8,004 bases of DNA from NCBI GenBank assembly GCA_937920105.1, contig CALETH010000047.1, forward strand, positions 1 through 8,004, in the 5' to 3' direction. Both the position numbers and the translations under genes were made by a program. This DNA is from an uncultured Bacteroidota bacterium (GTDB lineage: Bacteria > Bacteroidota > Ignavibacteria > UBA10030 > UBA8401). Shown piece after piece: positions 1 through 6,311 of the stretch. Under the pieces are notes generated by a model. The model saw only the letters and a list, made by a program, of their open reading frames with translations. It was not told the origin of the DNA and did not search any database. Position 1 is the first letter of the stretch. Each line of letters opens with the position of its first letter.

Positions 1-1
1 A

Positions 2-205
2 TTAGATAATCAAATTGGAGAATTATCTTACCCAGTTTATATTTCTCATATTTTAATTGCGGCAATTTGTCGTGAACTGACATTCATACCTTTAAACAAA
101 GGATGGATTATCGCATTAATAACAATCATTGTTTCTTATTTTTTAAATAAATATATAGCATCACCAATAGAAAAATATAGACAATCAAGATTAAAAATTA
201 AATAA
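2..205 (+). CDS. acyltransferase 3 family membrane protein, C-terminal fragment (5' end outside window)
   Basis: An open frame enters from the left edge in frame 2 and ends at a TAA at 203-205, giving 67 residues. The fragment has the characteristic C-terminal pattern of acyltransferase-3 (OafA/YrhL-type) integral membrane proteins: GELSYPVYISHIL near residues 6-18 of the fragment, a hydrophobic stretch through about residue 22, a short polar loop, and a last hydrophobic helix at about residues 35-52 followed by a basic tail. Family members transfer acyl groups (often acetyl) to extracellular or lipid-linked sugars, such as O-antigen or exopolysaccharide. The stop lies 8 bases before purD and a glycosyltransferase follows purD, which fits a surface-glycan role. 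The catalytic N-terminal part is not visible, so the substrate cannot be inferred. The family call rests on this one tail motif plus the membrane topology. Confidence 0.75.
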   Translation, partial: LDNQIGELSYPVYISHILIAAICRELTFIPLNKGWIIALITIIVSYFLNKYIASPIEKYRQSRLKIK

Positions 206-213
206 TATTTTTA

Positions 214-1503
214 ATGAAAATACTTGTCATCGGTTCTGGCGGACGTGAACACACATTAGTGTGGAAATTACAACAAAGTTCAAAAGTGCAAAAAATTTTT
301 TGTGCACCCGGAAATGCCGGAATAGAAAAAATCGCAGAAAATATTCCCATTGCTATTGATGATATTGAATCACTATTACTGTTTGCAAAAAAAAATACCA
401 TTGATTTAACAGTTATAGGTCCAGAAATTCCATTAGTAAAGGGTATTGTTGATGTTTTTGAAAAAAACGGATTACGAATTTTCGGACCATCCAAACTCGC
501 TGCAGAATTAGAAGGAAGTAAAGCGTACGCAAAAAATTTTATGCAACGCTACAACATTCCCACTGCATCCTACCAAATATTTCTTCACACCCAACACAAA
601 GAAGCACAAGAATATATTCTCAAACAACAATTTCCCATAGTTCTCAAAGCGGATGGACTTGCTGCAGGAAAAGGAGTCGTCATTTGTCAAAATACCAACG
701 AAGCCCTCAATGTTTTGCAAGATTTTTTTGAAAATAATATTTTAGGCAATGCTGGAAAAACTATTGTAATCGAAAATTTTTTAGACGGAGAAGAAGCATC
801 GGTTTTTGTATTAACGGATGGAAAATCCTACACAATACTTCCTGCAGCACAAGACCACAAAAGAATTTTTGATGGAGATAAAGGAAAAAATACCGGAGGA
901 ATGGGAGCGTACGCACCAGCGCCAATTATCACACCAGAAATTGTAGAAAAAATAGAAAAAGAAATTATTATTCCAACGTTAAATGGAATGAAAAATGATG
1001 GACGAATATACAAAGGTTGTCTTTTTATTGGATTAATGCTCACAAAAGATGGTCCAAAAGTTATGGAATACAACTGTCGTTTTGGAGACCCGGAAACTCA
1101 AGTTGTTCTTCCATTGGTTGATGCAGATATTGCAGAAATTTTTTTAGCATGTACTAATGAAACACTTTCTACACTGTTACCAATTCATTTTCATTCCGCT
1201 TCAGCAGTGTGTGTAGTGATGGCTTCTGGTGGTTATCCTGATAAATACGAAGTGGGAAAAATTATTCATGGATTAGAAAAAATTTCTTCAGAAGATGGTG
1301 TCATTGTGTTTCATGCAGGAACAAAAAAAGAAGCGGAGAAAATTCTTTCTTCCGGTGGTAGAGTTCTTGGTGTAACAGCAATTGGATACGAAAATCAACT
1401 CTCTAAAACAATTAAAACCGCTTATAGTGCAGTCCAAAAAATTACTTTTGATGGTGCATACTACCGAAGTGATATTGGAAAAAAAGCACTTCCACATTCC
1501 TAA
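214..1503 (+). CDS. purD: phosphoribosylamine--glycine ligase (GAR synthetase)
   Basis: ATP-dependent cytosolic enzyme of de novo purine synthesis that joins 5-phosphoribosylamine and glycine to give glycinamide ribonucleotide. The 429 residues match the usual 420-430 of monofunctional bacterial PurD. Visible landmarks are the N-terminal GSGGREH motif at residues 7-13, the ATP-grasp segment KADGLAAGKGV at 145-155, the DHKR...GDKGKNTGGMGAYAP region at 214-235, and the family signature RFGDPETQ at 289-296 with the metal-binding E285 and N287 just before it. The C-terminal domain is complete, ending near residue 420. The ATG at 214 starts directly on the Rossmann-like MKILVIGSGG strand, so no other start is plausible. 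No Shine-Dalgarno is seen. It lies 8 bases after the acyltransferase stop and 9 before the glycosyltransferase start, so co-transcription is likely although the neighbours are glycan genes and no other pur gene is present. It contains an A9 run at 387-395, but the frame is intact. Confidence 0.98.
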   Translation: MKILVIGSGGREHTLVWKLQQSSKVQKIFCAPGNAGIEKIAENIPIAIDDIESLLLFAKKNTIDLTVIGPEIPLVKGIVDVFEKNGLRIFGPSKLAAELEGSKAYAKNFMQRYNIPTASYQIFLHTQHKEAQEYILKQQFPIVLKADGLAAGKGVVICQNTNEALNVLQDFFENNILGNAGKTIVIENFLDGEEASVFVLTDGKSYTILPAAQDHKRIFDGDKGKNTGGMGAYAPAPIITPEIVEKIEKEIIIPTLNGMKNDGRIYKGCLFIGLMLTKDGPKVMEYNCRFGDPETQVVLPLVDADIAEIFLACTNETLSTLLPIHFHSASAVCVVMASGGYPDKYEVGKIIHGLEKISSEDGVIVFHAGTKKEAEKILSSGGRVLGVTAIGYENQLSKTIKTAYSAVQKITFDGAYYRSDIGKKALPHS

Positions 1504-1512
1504 AAAACTTCC

Positions 1513-2622
1513 ATGAAAATTCTTTATTCTTGCTTTTCCCAAAGTTGGGGTGGAATGGAAATGTTTGCGGTAGACGCTGCTGCAAAATTGCAAGAAAGAA
1601 ACATTGAAGTTGAATTTCTCTGCTATCCCAATTCCAAAATTTTTCATGAAGCAAAGAAAAAAAATCTTCTCACTCATACCTTCAAAATTTTTAGTTACGT
1701 TCATCCCATTCAAATTCTTCGTTTAGGAAAATTATTAAAACATAAAAAGTATGATGTCATTCATACACAATTTTCTAAAGATTTGTGGTGCATCGTTCCG
1801 GCGTTACAATTATTTCGTTTAAACATTCCGCTTATTTTAACAAAGCAATTAGGTTCATTTATCATCAAAAAAGATATACTTCATCAATGGATTTATAAGA
1901 GAGTAACGTTAGCATTAGGAATTAGTAAAATCATAGAAAAAAATTTAGCAGATACAACACCATTATCTGCGGAAAAAATTCGTTTATTACATAATGGTGT
2001 TGATACAGAAAAATTTAATCCTGAAAAATATGATAGTAGAAAAATTCGCAATGAATTTTTCATAAAAGACGACGAAATAGTTATTGGTATGCTGGCACGG
2101 TTGAGTTCCGGAAAAGGACATGAAGAATTTATTGAATCTGCAAAATTGCTTTTAGAAAAATATCACAATGTAAAATTTCTGATTGTTGGAGAAGCCAGCA
2201 GAGGAGAAGATGAATATGCTGCAACAATTCAACAAATGGCAAAAAATATTCTTGGAGAAAAAGTAATTTTTACTGGATTTAGAAAAGATGTTCCCGAAGT
2301 ATTAGCCGCGATGGATATTTTTGTTTTTCCTTCACGAGCAGAGGCATTTGGCATTGCACTTGTTGAAGCATTTGCAATGGCAAAACCAACAGTGTGTGCA
2401 AATGCAGATGGTATTTTAGACATTGCTACTGATAGAGTAGATTGTTATTTTTTTGAACCAAAAAATGCAACAGATTTATTTCATAAAATTGAAATGTTGT
2501 TACAATCTCCAGAAAAGCAAAAGCAATTTGGAATTGCTGCAAGAAAAAAAGCAGTTCAGAAATTTGATATCACTATATTGACTAATAATATTATTAAAAT
2601 CTATGAAGAAGTAAAAATGTAA
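1513..2622 (+). CDS. glycosyltransferase family 4 (GT-B fold), probable surface-polysaccharide synthesis
   Basis: A retaining nucleotide-sugar glycosyltransferase of the GT4 type, 369 residues, a normal single-domain GT-B length. The N-terminal acceptor domain has the GGME version of the G-G-x-E loop at residues 13-16. The linker carries HNGVD at 160-164, typical of GT4 enzymes. The C-terminal donor-binding domain starts with GMLARLSSGKG at 192-202, containing the phosphate-contacting R196 and K201, and holds the EX7E motif EAFGIALVE with E277 and E285. No transmembrane helix is apparent, so the enzyme is probably cytosolic or peripheral on the inner membrane. It starts 9 bases after purD without a Shine-Dalgarno, and the acyltransferase upstream suggests a role in building a lipopolysaccharide or exopolysaccharide. 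Donor, acceptor and linkage cannot be read from the sequence, so no gene symbol is given. Confidence 0.93.
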   Translation: MKILYSCFSQSWGGMEMFAVDAAAKLQERNIEVEFLCYPNSKIFHEAKKKNLLTHTFKIFSYVHPIQILRLGKLLKHKKYDVIHTQFSKDLWCIVPALQLFRLNIPLILTKQLGSFIIKKDILHQWIYKRVTLALGISKIIEKNLADTTPLSAEKIRLLHNGVDTEKFNPEKYDSRKIRNEFFIKDDEIVIGMLARLSSGKGHEEFIESAKLLLEKYHNVKFLIVGEASRGEDEYAATIQQMAKNILGEKVIFTGFRKDVPEVLAAMDIFVFPSRAEAFGIALVEAFAMAKPTVCANADGILDIATDRVDCYFFEPKNATDLFHKIEMLLQSPEKQKQFGIAARKKAVQKFDITILTNNIIKIYEEVKM

Positions 2623-2626
2623 AATT

Positions 2627-2655
2627 TTATCAAAATAAAAGTTGTTTTTTGATAA
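2627..2655 (+). terminator. weak AT-rich hairpin after the glycosyltransferase, possible terminator
   Basis: The arms TTATCAAAA (2627-2635) and TTTTGATAA (2647-2655) are perfectly complementary over 9 bp with an 11-base loop. The stem is almost all A/T and has no clean T-run after it, so termination would be weak. The right arm overlaps the spacer of the putative promoter for the HU gene, so the element could equally be incidental or regulatory. Confidence 0.3.
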
Positions 2656-2670
2656 CAAAATATCTATATT
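2642..2670 (+). promoter_or_regulatory. putative sigma70-like promoter of the HU gene
   Basis: TTGTTT at 2642-2647 and TATATT at 2665-2670 are separated by exactly 17 bases. The -10 matches TATAAT at 5 of 6 positions and the -35 keeps the TTG core. The predicted transcript start near 2677 gives a leader of about 50 bases. The same stretch also resembles the Bacteroidota-type promoter, since TATATTTT at 2665-2672 is close to TAnnTTTG, so the sigma-factor type is not settled by this site. Confidence 0.45.
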
Positions 2671-2714
2671 TTACAACATTTTTCTTTAATTCATAATATT
2701 TTACTCATTTATTT

Positions 2715-2721
2715 TAAGGAG
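2715..2721 (+). promoter_or_regulatory. strong Shine-Dalgarno fixing the HU start
   Basis: TAAGGAG lies 7 bases before the ATG at 2729. It decides between that ATG and the in-frame ATG four codons later at residue 5, favouring the first. Such a strong site contrasts with the internal operon genes of this window, which have none. Confidence 0.75.
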
Positions 2722-2728
2722 TTTTACA

Positions 2729-3016
2729 ATGGCAAAATCCATGTCAAAGTCACAAGTTGTAGACCACTTCGCAAAAAAATTTGACCTCACCAAAAAAAAT
2801 GTTGGTGAAATTTTTGATGAATTGGCAAAACTTGCATACAAAGAAGCAAAAAATGAATTTGTGATTCCGGGTCTTGGAAAACTTAAACTCGTACAACGCA
2901 AAGCACGTATGGGAAGAAATCCAGCAACAGGTGAAACAATTCAAATTCCTGCAAAAAAAGTTGTAAAATTTAGAGTAGCAAAAGCTGCTAAAGATGCAAT
3001 TCTTGGTGGAAAATAA
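2729..3016 (+). CDS. HU/IHF-family DNA-binding protein
   Basis: A small basic nucleoid-associated protein of 95 residues, which binds and bends DNA as a dimer. Residues 6-45 form the helical dimerisation body (SKSQVVDHFAKKF...), and the beta arm contains the family core IPGLGKLKLVQRKAR (46-60) followed by GRNPATGE at 62-69. The arm-tip proline P65, known in HU/IHF to intercalate into the minor groove, is present. The C-terminal helix ends in a lysine-containing tail (ILGGK). The length slightly exceeds the 90 residues of classical HU, mostly from the short MAKSM extension. It has its own promoter-like sequence and strong Shine-Dalgarno, fitting an abundant protein. HU versus an IHF-like subunit cannot be decided here, so no symbol is assigned. 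Confidence 0.95.
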   Translation: MAKSMSKSQVVDHFAKKFDLTKKNVGEIFDELAKLAYKEAKNEFVIPGLGKLKLVQRKARMGRNPATGETIQIPAKKVVKFRVAKAAKDAILGGK

Positions 3017-3036
3017 TTTTTACTTACTATTTTGTG

Positions 3037-3077
3037 AACCCTTCAAAGATTTTTTCTTACGAAGGGTTTATTATTTT
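3037..3077 (+). terminator. hairpin between the HU gene and the FKBP gene, probable terminator or attenuator
   Basis: AACCCTTC (3037-3044) pairs with GAAGGGTT (3061-3068). Inside it AAGA (3046-3049) can pair with TCTT (3055-3058), leaving a small T-rich loop. The stem is followed by a T-rich stretch (3067-3077). It begins 20 bases after the HU stop and would end the HU transcript. It ends only about 9 bases before the FKBP start, leaving no room for a separate promoter between hairpin and gene. Confidence 0.65.
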
Positions 3078-3085
3078 ATAGAATT

Positions 3086-3475
3086 ATGTTCAAAAAAATT
3101 TCTTTTCTTTTTATCATAACATGTATTATAGGATGTAATAAAAATATGGGAAAAATTTCTTCAGAAATTATTGTTCAAGGAAACGGTGCAACTCCAAAAA
3201 AAGGAAATATTGTTACTGTGCATTACACTGGTTGGTTAGAAAACGGAAAAAAGTTTGATAGTTCACGAGACCGTAAAGAACCATTCTCATTCCAAGTTGG
3301 AGTGGGGGAAGTCATTCGTGGTTGGGATGAAGCGCTTCAAACAATGAAAGTTGGTGAAAAAACAAAATTTACTATTCCAGCAGAATTAGGATATGGAGAA
3401 CATGGTGCAGGTGGTGGAATTATTCCACCCAATGCAACGCTTATTTTTGAAATAGAATTATTATCCATTCAATAA
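3086..3475 (+). CDS. FKBP-type peptidyl-prolyl cis-trans isomerase, predicted lipoprotein
   Basis: Catalyses cis-trans isomerisation of Xaa-Pro bonds and probably acts as a folding helper outside the cytoplasm. Residues 1-17 form a lipoprotein signal peptide: KK, a hydrophobic core, and the lipobox I-I-G-C with C17 as the predicted lipidated residue. One compact FKBP12-like domain follows, about residues 27-129. By alignment in mind with human FKBP12, the ligand-pocket residues are all present: Y47, F57 and D58 (KFDSS), F69, V76 and I77 and W80 (GEVIRGWDEAL), Y103, and F121 in IPPNATLIFEIEL. The 129 residues equal one domain plus the signal; there is no dimerisation extension of the FkpA/Mip type. 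No Shine-Dalgarno is visible. It starts just after a hairpin and lies 13 bases before the ferredoxin gene. Confidence 0.95.
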   Translation: MFKKISFLFIITCIIGCNKNMGKISSEIIVQGNGATPKKGNIVTVHYTGWLENGKKFDSSRDRKEPFSFQVGVGEVIRGWDEALQTMKVGEKTKFTIPAELGYGEHGAGGGIIPPNATLIFEIELLSIQ

Positions 3476-3488
3476 GAAAATAGAATTT

Positions 3489-3737
3489 ATGCCAAAACCA
3501 TATTTGATGATTCATATACGTCCCGGAAAATGTGATTATTGCGGTTGTTGTGTAGGAGTGTGTCCCGAAGATGCGATTGAATTAATGGAATCAAAAATTT
3601 CTATTATAGAAGAACGCTGCACAAATTGTCGAAAATGTGTGTGGGCATGTCCGTGGGAAGTAATAGAATTTCATCGTGAAGGAACTGATACCTTGCCAAA
3701 AGAAATAACTGCGATTAACGAAGATTCTCAATTTTAA
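3489..3737 (+). CDS. 2[4Fe-4S] ferredoxin-type protein
   Basis: An 82-residue cytosolic electron carrier with two complete CxxCxxCxxxCP motifs: C15, C18, C21, C25 and C44, C47, C50, C54. This is the classical bacterial two-cluster ferredoxin fold. An additional cysteine, C20, lies inside the first motif. The tail after the second motif, about residues 60-82, is polar and acidic and carries no further motif. The ATG at 3489 is used here; an in-frame ATG at codon 7 (3507) would give a protein starting MIHIRPGKCDYC, and neither has a Shine-Dalgarno, so the start is uncertain by six residues. It stands 13 bases after the FKBP gene and 2 bases before tpiA, implying co-transcription. No oxidoreductase partner is in the window, so its redox partner is unknown. 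It could also be a small subunit of a larger enzyme encoded elsewhere. Confidence 0.9.
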   Translation: MPKPYLMIHIRPGKCDYCGCCVGVCPEDAIELMESKISIIEERCTNCRKCVWACPWEVIEFHREGTDTLPKEITAINEDSQF

Positions 3738-3739
3738 GT

Positions 3740-4492
3740 ATGATGCGTTCAAAAGTTATTGCCGGAAATTGGAAAATGAATAAGGATATTGATGAAACAA
3801 TTCGTTTCATCAGTGAATTACAAAAAAAAACTATTTCGTCAACAGTAACAGTTATTCTTTGTCCGCCATATACATCACTTTATGTAGTTCGTCAAAATAT
3901 TAGTGGAACTTCACTGAAATTATCTGCACAAGATGTTTCTGTTCATGATGATGGTGCTTACACTGGTGAAATTTCTGCAACAATGTTACAATCTGTTGGA
4001 TGTACATATTGTATTATCGGACATTCTGAACGACGACAATATCATCAAGAAACAAATCATCATGTAAATCAAAAAGCAAAAAAACTTTTTTCTGTAGGCA
4101 TTACTCCAATTATTTGTGTTGGTGAAACTTTGCAGGAGCGAGAAAATAATCTCACAGAAAAAATTATCACCACACAAATTACAGAAGTGCTTGCTGGATT
4201 TTCAGAAAAAGAAATTCAACATTCTATTATTGCTTATGAACCAGTATGGGCAATTGGTACCGGAAAAACGGCGACACCACAACAGGCAGAAGAAGTGCAT
4301 AAACTTATTCGCACTCTTCTTGCAAAACAATTTTCCCAAAAAATTGCGGAAAAAATTGTTATTCAATATGGAGGGAGTGTAAAACCGGAAAATGCAAAAG
4401 ATTTACTTTCTCAATCCAATATTGATGGTGCTTTAGTTGGTGGAGCATGTTTAGACGTGGATTCGTTTGTGAAAATTATTTCTTCGTGTTGA
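3740..4492 (+). CDS. tpiA: triosephosphate isomerase
   Basis: Cytosolic glycolytic/gluconeogenic enzyme interconverting dihydroxyacetone phosphate and glyceraldehyde 3-phosphate. The 250 residues match the usual size. The full active site is visible: N10 and K12 in GNWKMNK, H95 in GHSERR (94-99), and the base E167 in AYEPVWAIGTGKTA, which also contains flexible loop 6 (about 168-178). The phosphate-binding YGGSV (210-214) and GALVGGACL (230-238) follow. The ATG at 3740 is followed at once by another ATG at 3743; the second gives the more usual MRSKVIAGNWKMN beginning and is equally likely. The start is 2 bases after the ferredoxin stop, so translation may be coupled. An A9 run at 3822-3830 does not break the frame. 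A strong terminator follows 43 bases after the stop. Confidence 0.98.
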   Translation: MMRSKVIAGNWKMNKDIDETIRFISELQKKTISSTVTVILCPPYTSLYVVRQNISGTSLKLSAQDVSVHDDGAYTGEISATMLQSVGCTYCIIGHSERRQYHQETNHHVNQKAKKLFSVGITPIICVGETLQERENNLTEKIITTQITEVLAGFSEKEIQHSIIAYEPVWAIGTGKTATPQQAEEVHKLIRTLLAKQFSQKIAEKIVIQYGGSVKPENAKDLLSQSNIDGALVGGACLDVDSFVKIISSC

Positions 4493-4534
4493 CCAAGATT
4501 TTCAAGATTGAAAGATAAATAGTAAAACTACCCC

Positions 4535-4567
4535 AAAAAGGATTCCGTTAAAACGGAATCCTTTTTT
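4535..4567 (+). terminator. strong bidirectional intrinsic terminator after tpiA
   Basis: AAAAAGGATTCCGTT (4535-4549) is perfectly complementary to AACGGAATCCTTTTT (4552-4566), with a 2-base centre and a T6 run at 4562-4567. The A-run on the left arm supplies a T-tract for transcripts from the opposite direction. This is the clearest terminator of the window and closes the FKBP-ferredoxin-tpiA unit. Confidence 0.92.
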
Positions 4568-4586
4568 ATTATGTGTGGAACGAATT

Positions 4587-4613
4587 ACAATTGACCATCG
4601 TCCAAGCAATTGT
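4587..4613 (+). promoter_or_regulatory. dyad ACAATTG-N13-CAATTGT upstream of porX, possible operator
   Basis: ACAATTG (4587-4593) and CAATTGT (4607-4613) are an exact inverted pair with a 13-base spacer. The outer bases T4585 and A4615 also match. The centre at 4600 lies about 25 bases upstream of the putative -35 of porX, a location usual for an activator site. In AT-rich DNA a 7-bp dyad can arise by chance. Confidence 0.3.
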
Positions 4614-4624
4614 GATATATACTT

Positions 4625-4653
4625 TTGCATATCGCTGCTTCAATATGTATTTT
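4625..4653 (+). promoter_or_regulatory. putative porX promoter
   Basis: TTGCAT (4625-4630) and TATTTT (4648-4653) are 17 bases apart, the optimal sigma70 spacing. The hexamers keep the TTG of the -35 and 4 of 6 -10 positions. It lies downstream of the strong tpiA terminator, so porX must have a promoter in this region. The predicted leader is about 30 bases and contains the Shine-Dalgarno AAAGGA (4678-4683), 8 bases before the ATG. Confidence 0.4.
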
Positions 4654-4691
4654 GAATAAAGAAAAATATTTTATGATAAAGGAATGATACT

Positions 4692-6266
4692 ATGGTAAAT
4701 AATAATAAAGGAACAATACTTTGGGTTGATGATGAAATTGAACTTTTACGTCCACACATTCTTCTTCTTTCTGAAAAAGGATACACCGTAGATTCTGCTC
4801 CTAATGGAGATGATGCCATTGCAATGGTAGAAAAGAAAAATTACGATTTGGTTTTTCTTGATGAAATGATGCCTGGAAAAGGAGGTCTGGAGACACTTTC
4901 TGCAATCAAAGAAATTTCTCCGGAAATTCCTGTAGTGATGGTAACAAAGAATGAAGAAGAAACATTAATGGAAGATGCTATCGGAGAAAAAATTTCAGAC
5001 TACTTAATCAAACCCGTTAATCCAAGTCAAATATTATTAGTCTGTAAAAAATTTTTAGAAACAAAAAAAATTCAAAGCGTACAAATTTCTAAAAATTATA
5101 TTGAAGAATTTAGTTCCATATCTCGTGCATTGTTAAATCCACTCAATGCAGAAGAATGGGTAGAATTATATTGTAAGTTGGTGAATTGGGACCGTGAATT
5201 AGATAAACATCCCGAAGTAGGATTGAGAGAAACACTTACTAATCAATGGCGAGAATGTAATACGGAATTTTGTAAATTCATAGAACGTTCGTATCCACAT
5301 TGGTTGCAAAATAGAGAGGAAGGTCCATTACTTTCTGTAGATATTATAAATGAATATGTTCTTCCATTATTAAAAGAAGAGAAAAATTCTGTTTTCTTTT
5401 TTGTGATAGATTGTCTTCGTTTAGACCAATGGTTGATTATGGAAGAATATCTTCGTGAACTTTATACCATGAAAAAAGAGTATCATTACTCTATACTTCC
5501 CACAGCAACACCATATTCACGCAACGCAATTTTTAGCGGATTATTTCCAGCAGATATGGAAAGAATGTTTTCCGATTTATGGCAAAAAGGAGAAGATGAT
5601 GAATCCAGTCATAATAAATATGAACATCATTTCTTACAAAAATTATTAGAACGAAAAAGAATAACGTTAAAACCAGAACCAAAATATATTAAAGTTATTG
5701 ACACAGATTTTGGAAAACAATTACAAGGAAATATTCTTTCTTACACCAGTAATAGACTGACTGCCATTGTAGTAAATTTTGTTGATATGCTTGCTCATGG
5801 ACGTTCTGATAGCAATTTATTAAAAGAAATTGCTCCTGATGAATCTGCATATCGTTCACTTACTGATTCGTGGTTTAAGCATTCATCATTGTTGGGAATG
5901 TTTCAACTTCTCGCAACAAAAAAAGATGTGAAAATTGTTGTTACTACAGACCACGGAAGTATACGTTGTATGCGTGGTTCAAAAGTTGTTGGAGATAAAG
6001 AGGCCTCCACAAATTTACGATACAAATTCGGACGCAATTTGAAATCCGATGAAAAACAATCCGTCTATATAAAAAATCCGAAAGATTATAAGTTGCCGCA
6101 ACGAGGTATTACAATTAACTATATTATTGCAAAAGAAGATTATTATTTTGTCTATCCAACAGATTATCATAAATATCTTGCTCACTATAGAGATAGTTTT
6201 CAACATGGTGGAATTTCTATGGAAGAAATGATTTTACCTGTGATAACCATGGAACCAAAGAAATAA
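4692..6266 (+). CDS. porX: PorX-type response regulator with alkaline-phosphatase/PglZ-like domain
   Basis: A 524-residue bifunctional response regulator. Residues about 6-124 are a CheY-like receiver: acidic pair D13/D14, phosphoacceptor D57 in VFLDEMMPG, T85 and K107 in LIKPVNP, all intact. A helical linker follows (about 130-230), then an alkaline-phosphatase-superfamily domain (about 233-520) with the expected metal and nucleophile positions: D240 in VIDCLRLDQW, the threonine nucleophile in PTATPYSRN (T271 or T273), D365 and H369 in FVDMLAH, D420 and H421 in TTDHGS, and H505 in QHGGISMEEM. In Porphyromonas gingivalis PorX works with the PorY histidine kinase and SigP to control T9SS genes, and its phosphatase-like domain has been reported to hydrolyse oligonucleotide signals. 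The same role here is inference. No kinase lies next to it, so it is an orphan regulator. The start is supported by a good Shine-Dalgarno. The resemblance to BREX PglZ is at domain level only. Confidence 0.9.
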   Translation: MVNNNKGTILWVDDEIELLRPHILLLSEKGYTVDSAPNGDDAIAMVEKKNYDLVFLDEMMPGKGGLETLSAIKEISPEIPVVMVTKNEEETLMEDAIGEKISDYLIKPVNPSQILLVCKKFLETKKIQSVQISKNYIEEFSSISRALLNPLNAEEWVELYCKLVNWDRELDKHPEVGLRETLTNQWRECNTEFCKFIERSYPHWLQNREEGPLLSVDIINEYVLPLLKEEKNSVFFFVIDCLRLDQWLIMEEYLRELYTMKKEYHYSILPTATPYSRNAIFSGLFPADMERMFSDLWQKGEDDESSHNKYEHHFLQKLLERKRITLKPEPKYIKVIDTDFGKQLQGNILSYTSNRLTAIVVNFVDMLAHGRSDSNLLKEIAPDESAYRSLTDSWFKHSSLLGMFQLLATKKDVKIVVTTDHGSIRCMRGSKVVGDKEASTNLRYKFGRNLKSDEKQSVYIKNPKDYKLPQRGITINYIIAKEDYYFVYPTDYHKYLAHYRDSFQHGGISMEEMILPVITMEPKK

Positions 6267-6273
6267 ATTTTGT

Positions 6274-6298
6274 AGGGACAGAACAATGTTCTGTCCCT
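6274..6298. repeat. 25-bp near-perfect palindrome between porX and pgeF
   Basis: The arm AGGGACAGAACA (6274-6285) and its exact complement (6287-6298) flank a single central base, A6286. No T-run follows on either strand, so an intrinsic terminator is unlikely. It begins 8 bases after the porX stop and ends 13 before pgeF. Size, symmetry and intergenic site resemble REP-type palindromes mobilised by RAYT (TnpA-REP) transposases; copy number in the genome cannot be seen here. A dimeric regulator site is the alternative. Confidence 0.75.
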
Positions 6299-6311
6299 CG
6301 AAAGTAAAAAC

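Noticed and set aside
387..395. A9 runs in purD (387-395) and tpiA (3822-3830) as frameshift or slippage signals
   Set aside because: Both frames are intact through the runs with normal family length and motifs; A-runs are expected in AT-rich genes encoding lysine.
1288..1713. Antisense open frame of 141 codons across the purD/glycosyltransferase junction
   Set aside because: It lies opposite two unmistakable genes, its translation is rich in F, C and N as expected of an antisense shadow, and it has no recognisable domain or Shine-Dalgarno.
4116..4382. Plus-strand open frame of 88 codons inside tpiA in another frame
   Set aside because: Fully contained in an intact tpiA with all catalytic residues; the lysine- and leucine-rich translation reflects the AT-rich shifted frame.
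4493..4515. Repeated AAGATT after tpiA as a mobile or regulatory repeat
   Set aside because: Only two short imperfect copies (CAAGATTTTCAAGATTG), too little to call a feature without genome-wide copies.
4692..6266. PglZ-like domain as a sign of a BREX phage-defence system
   Set aside because: The N-terminal receiver and overall layout are those of PorX, and no BrxC, PglX methylase, BrxL or other defence gene is present.
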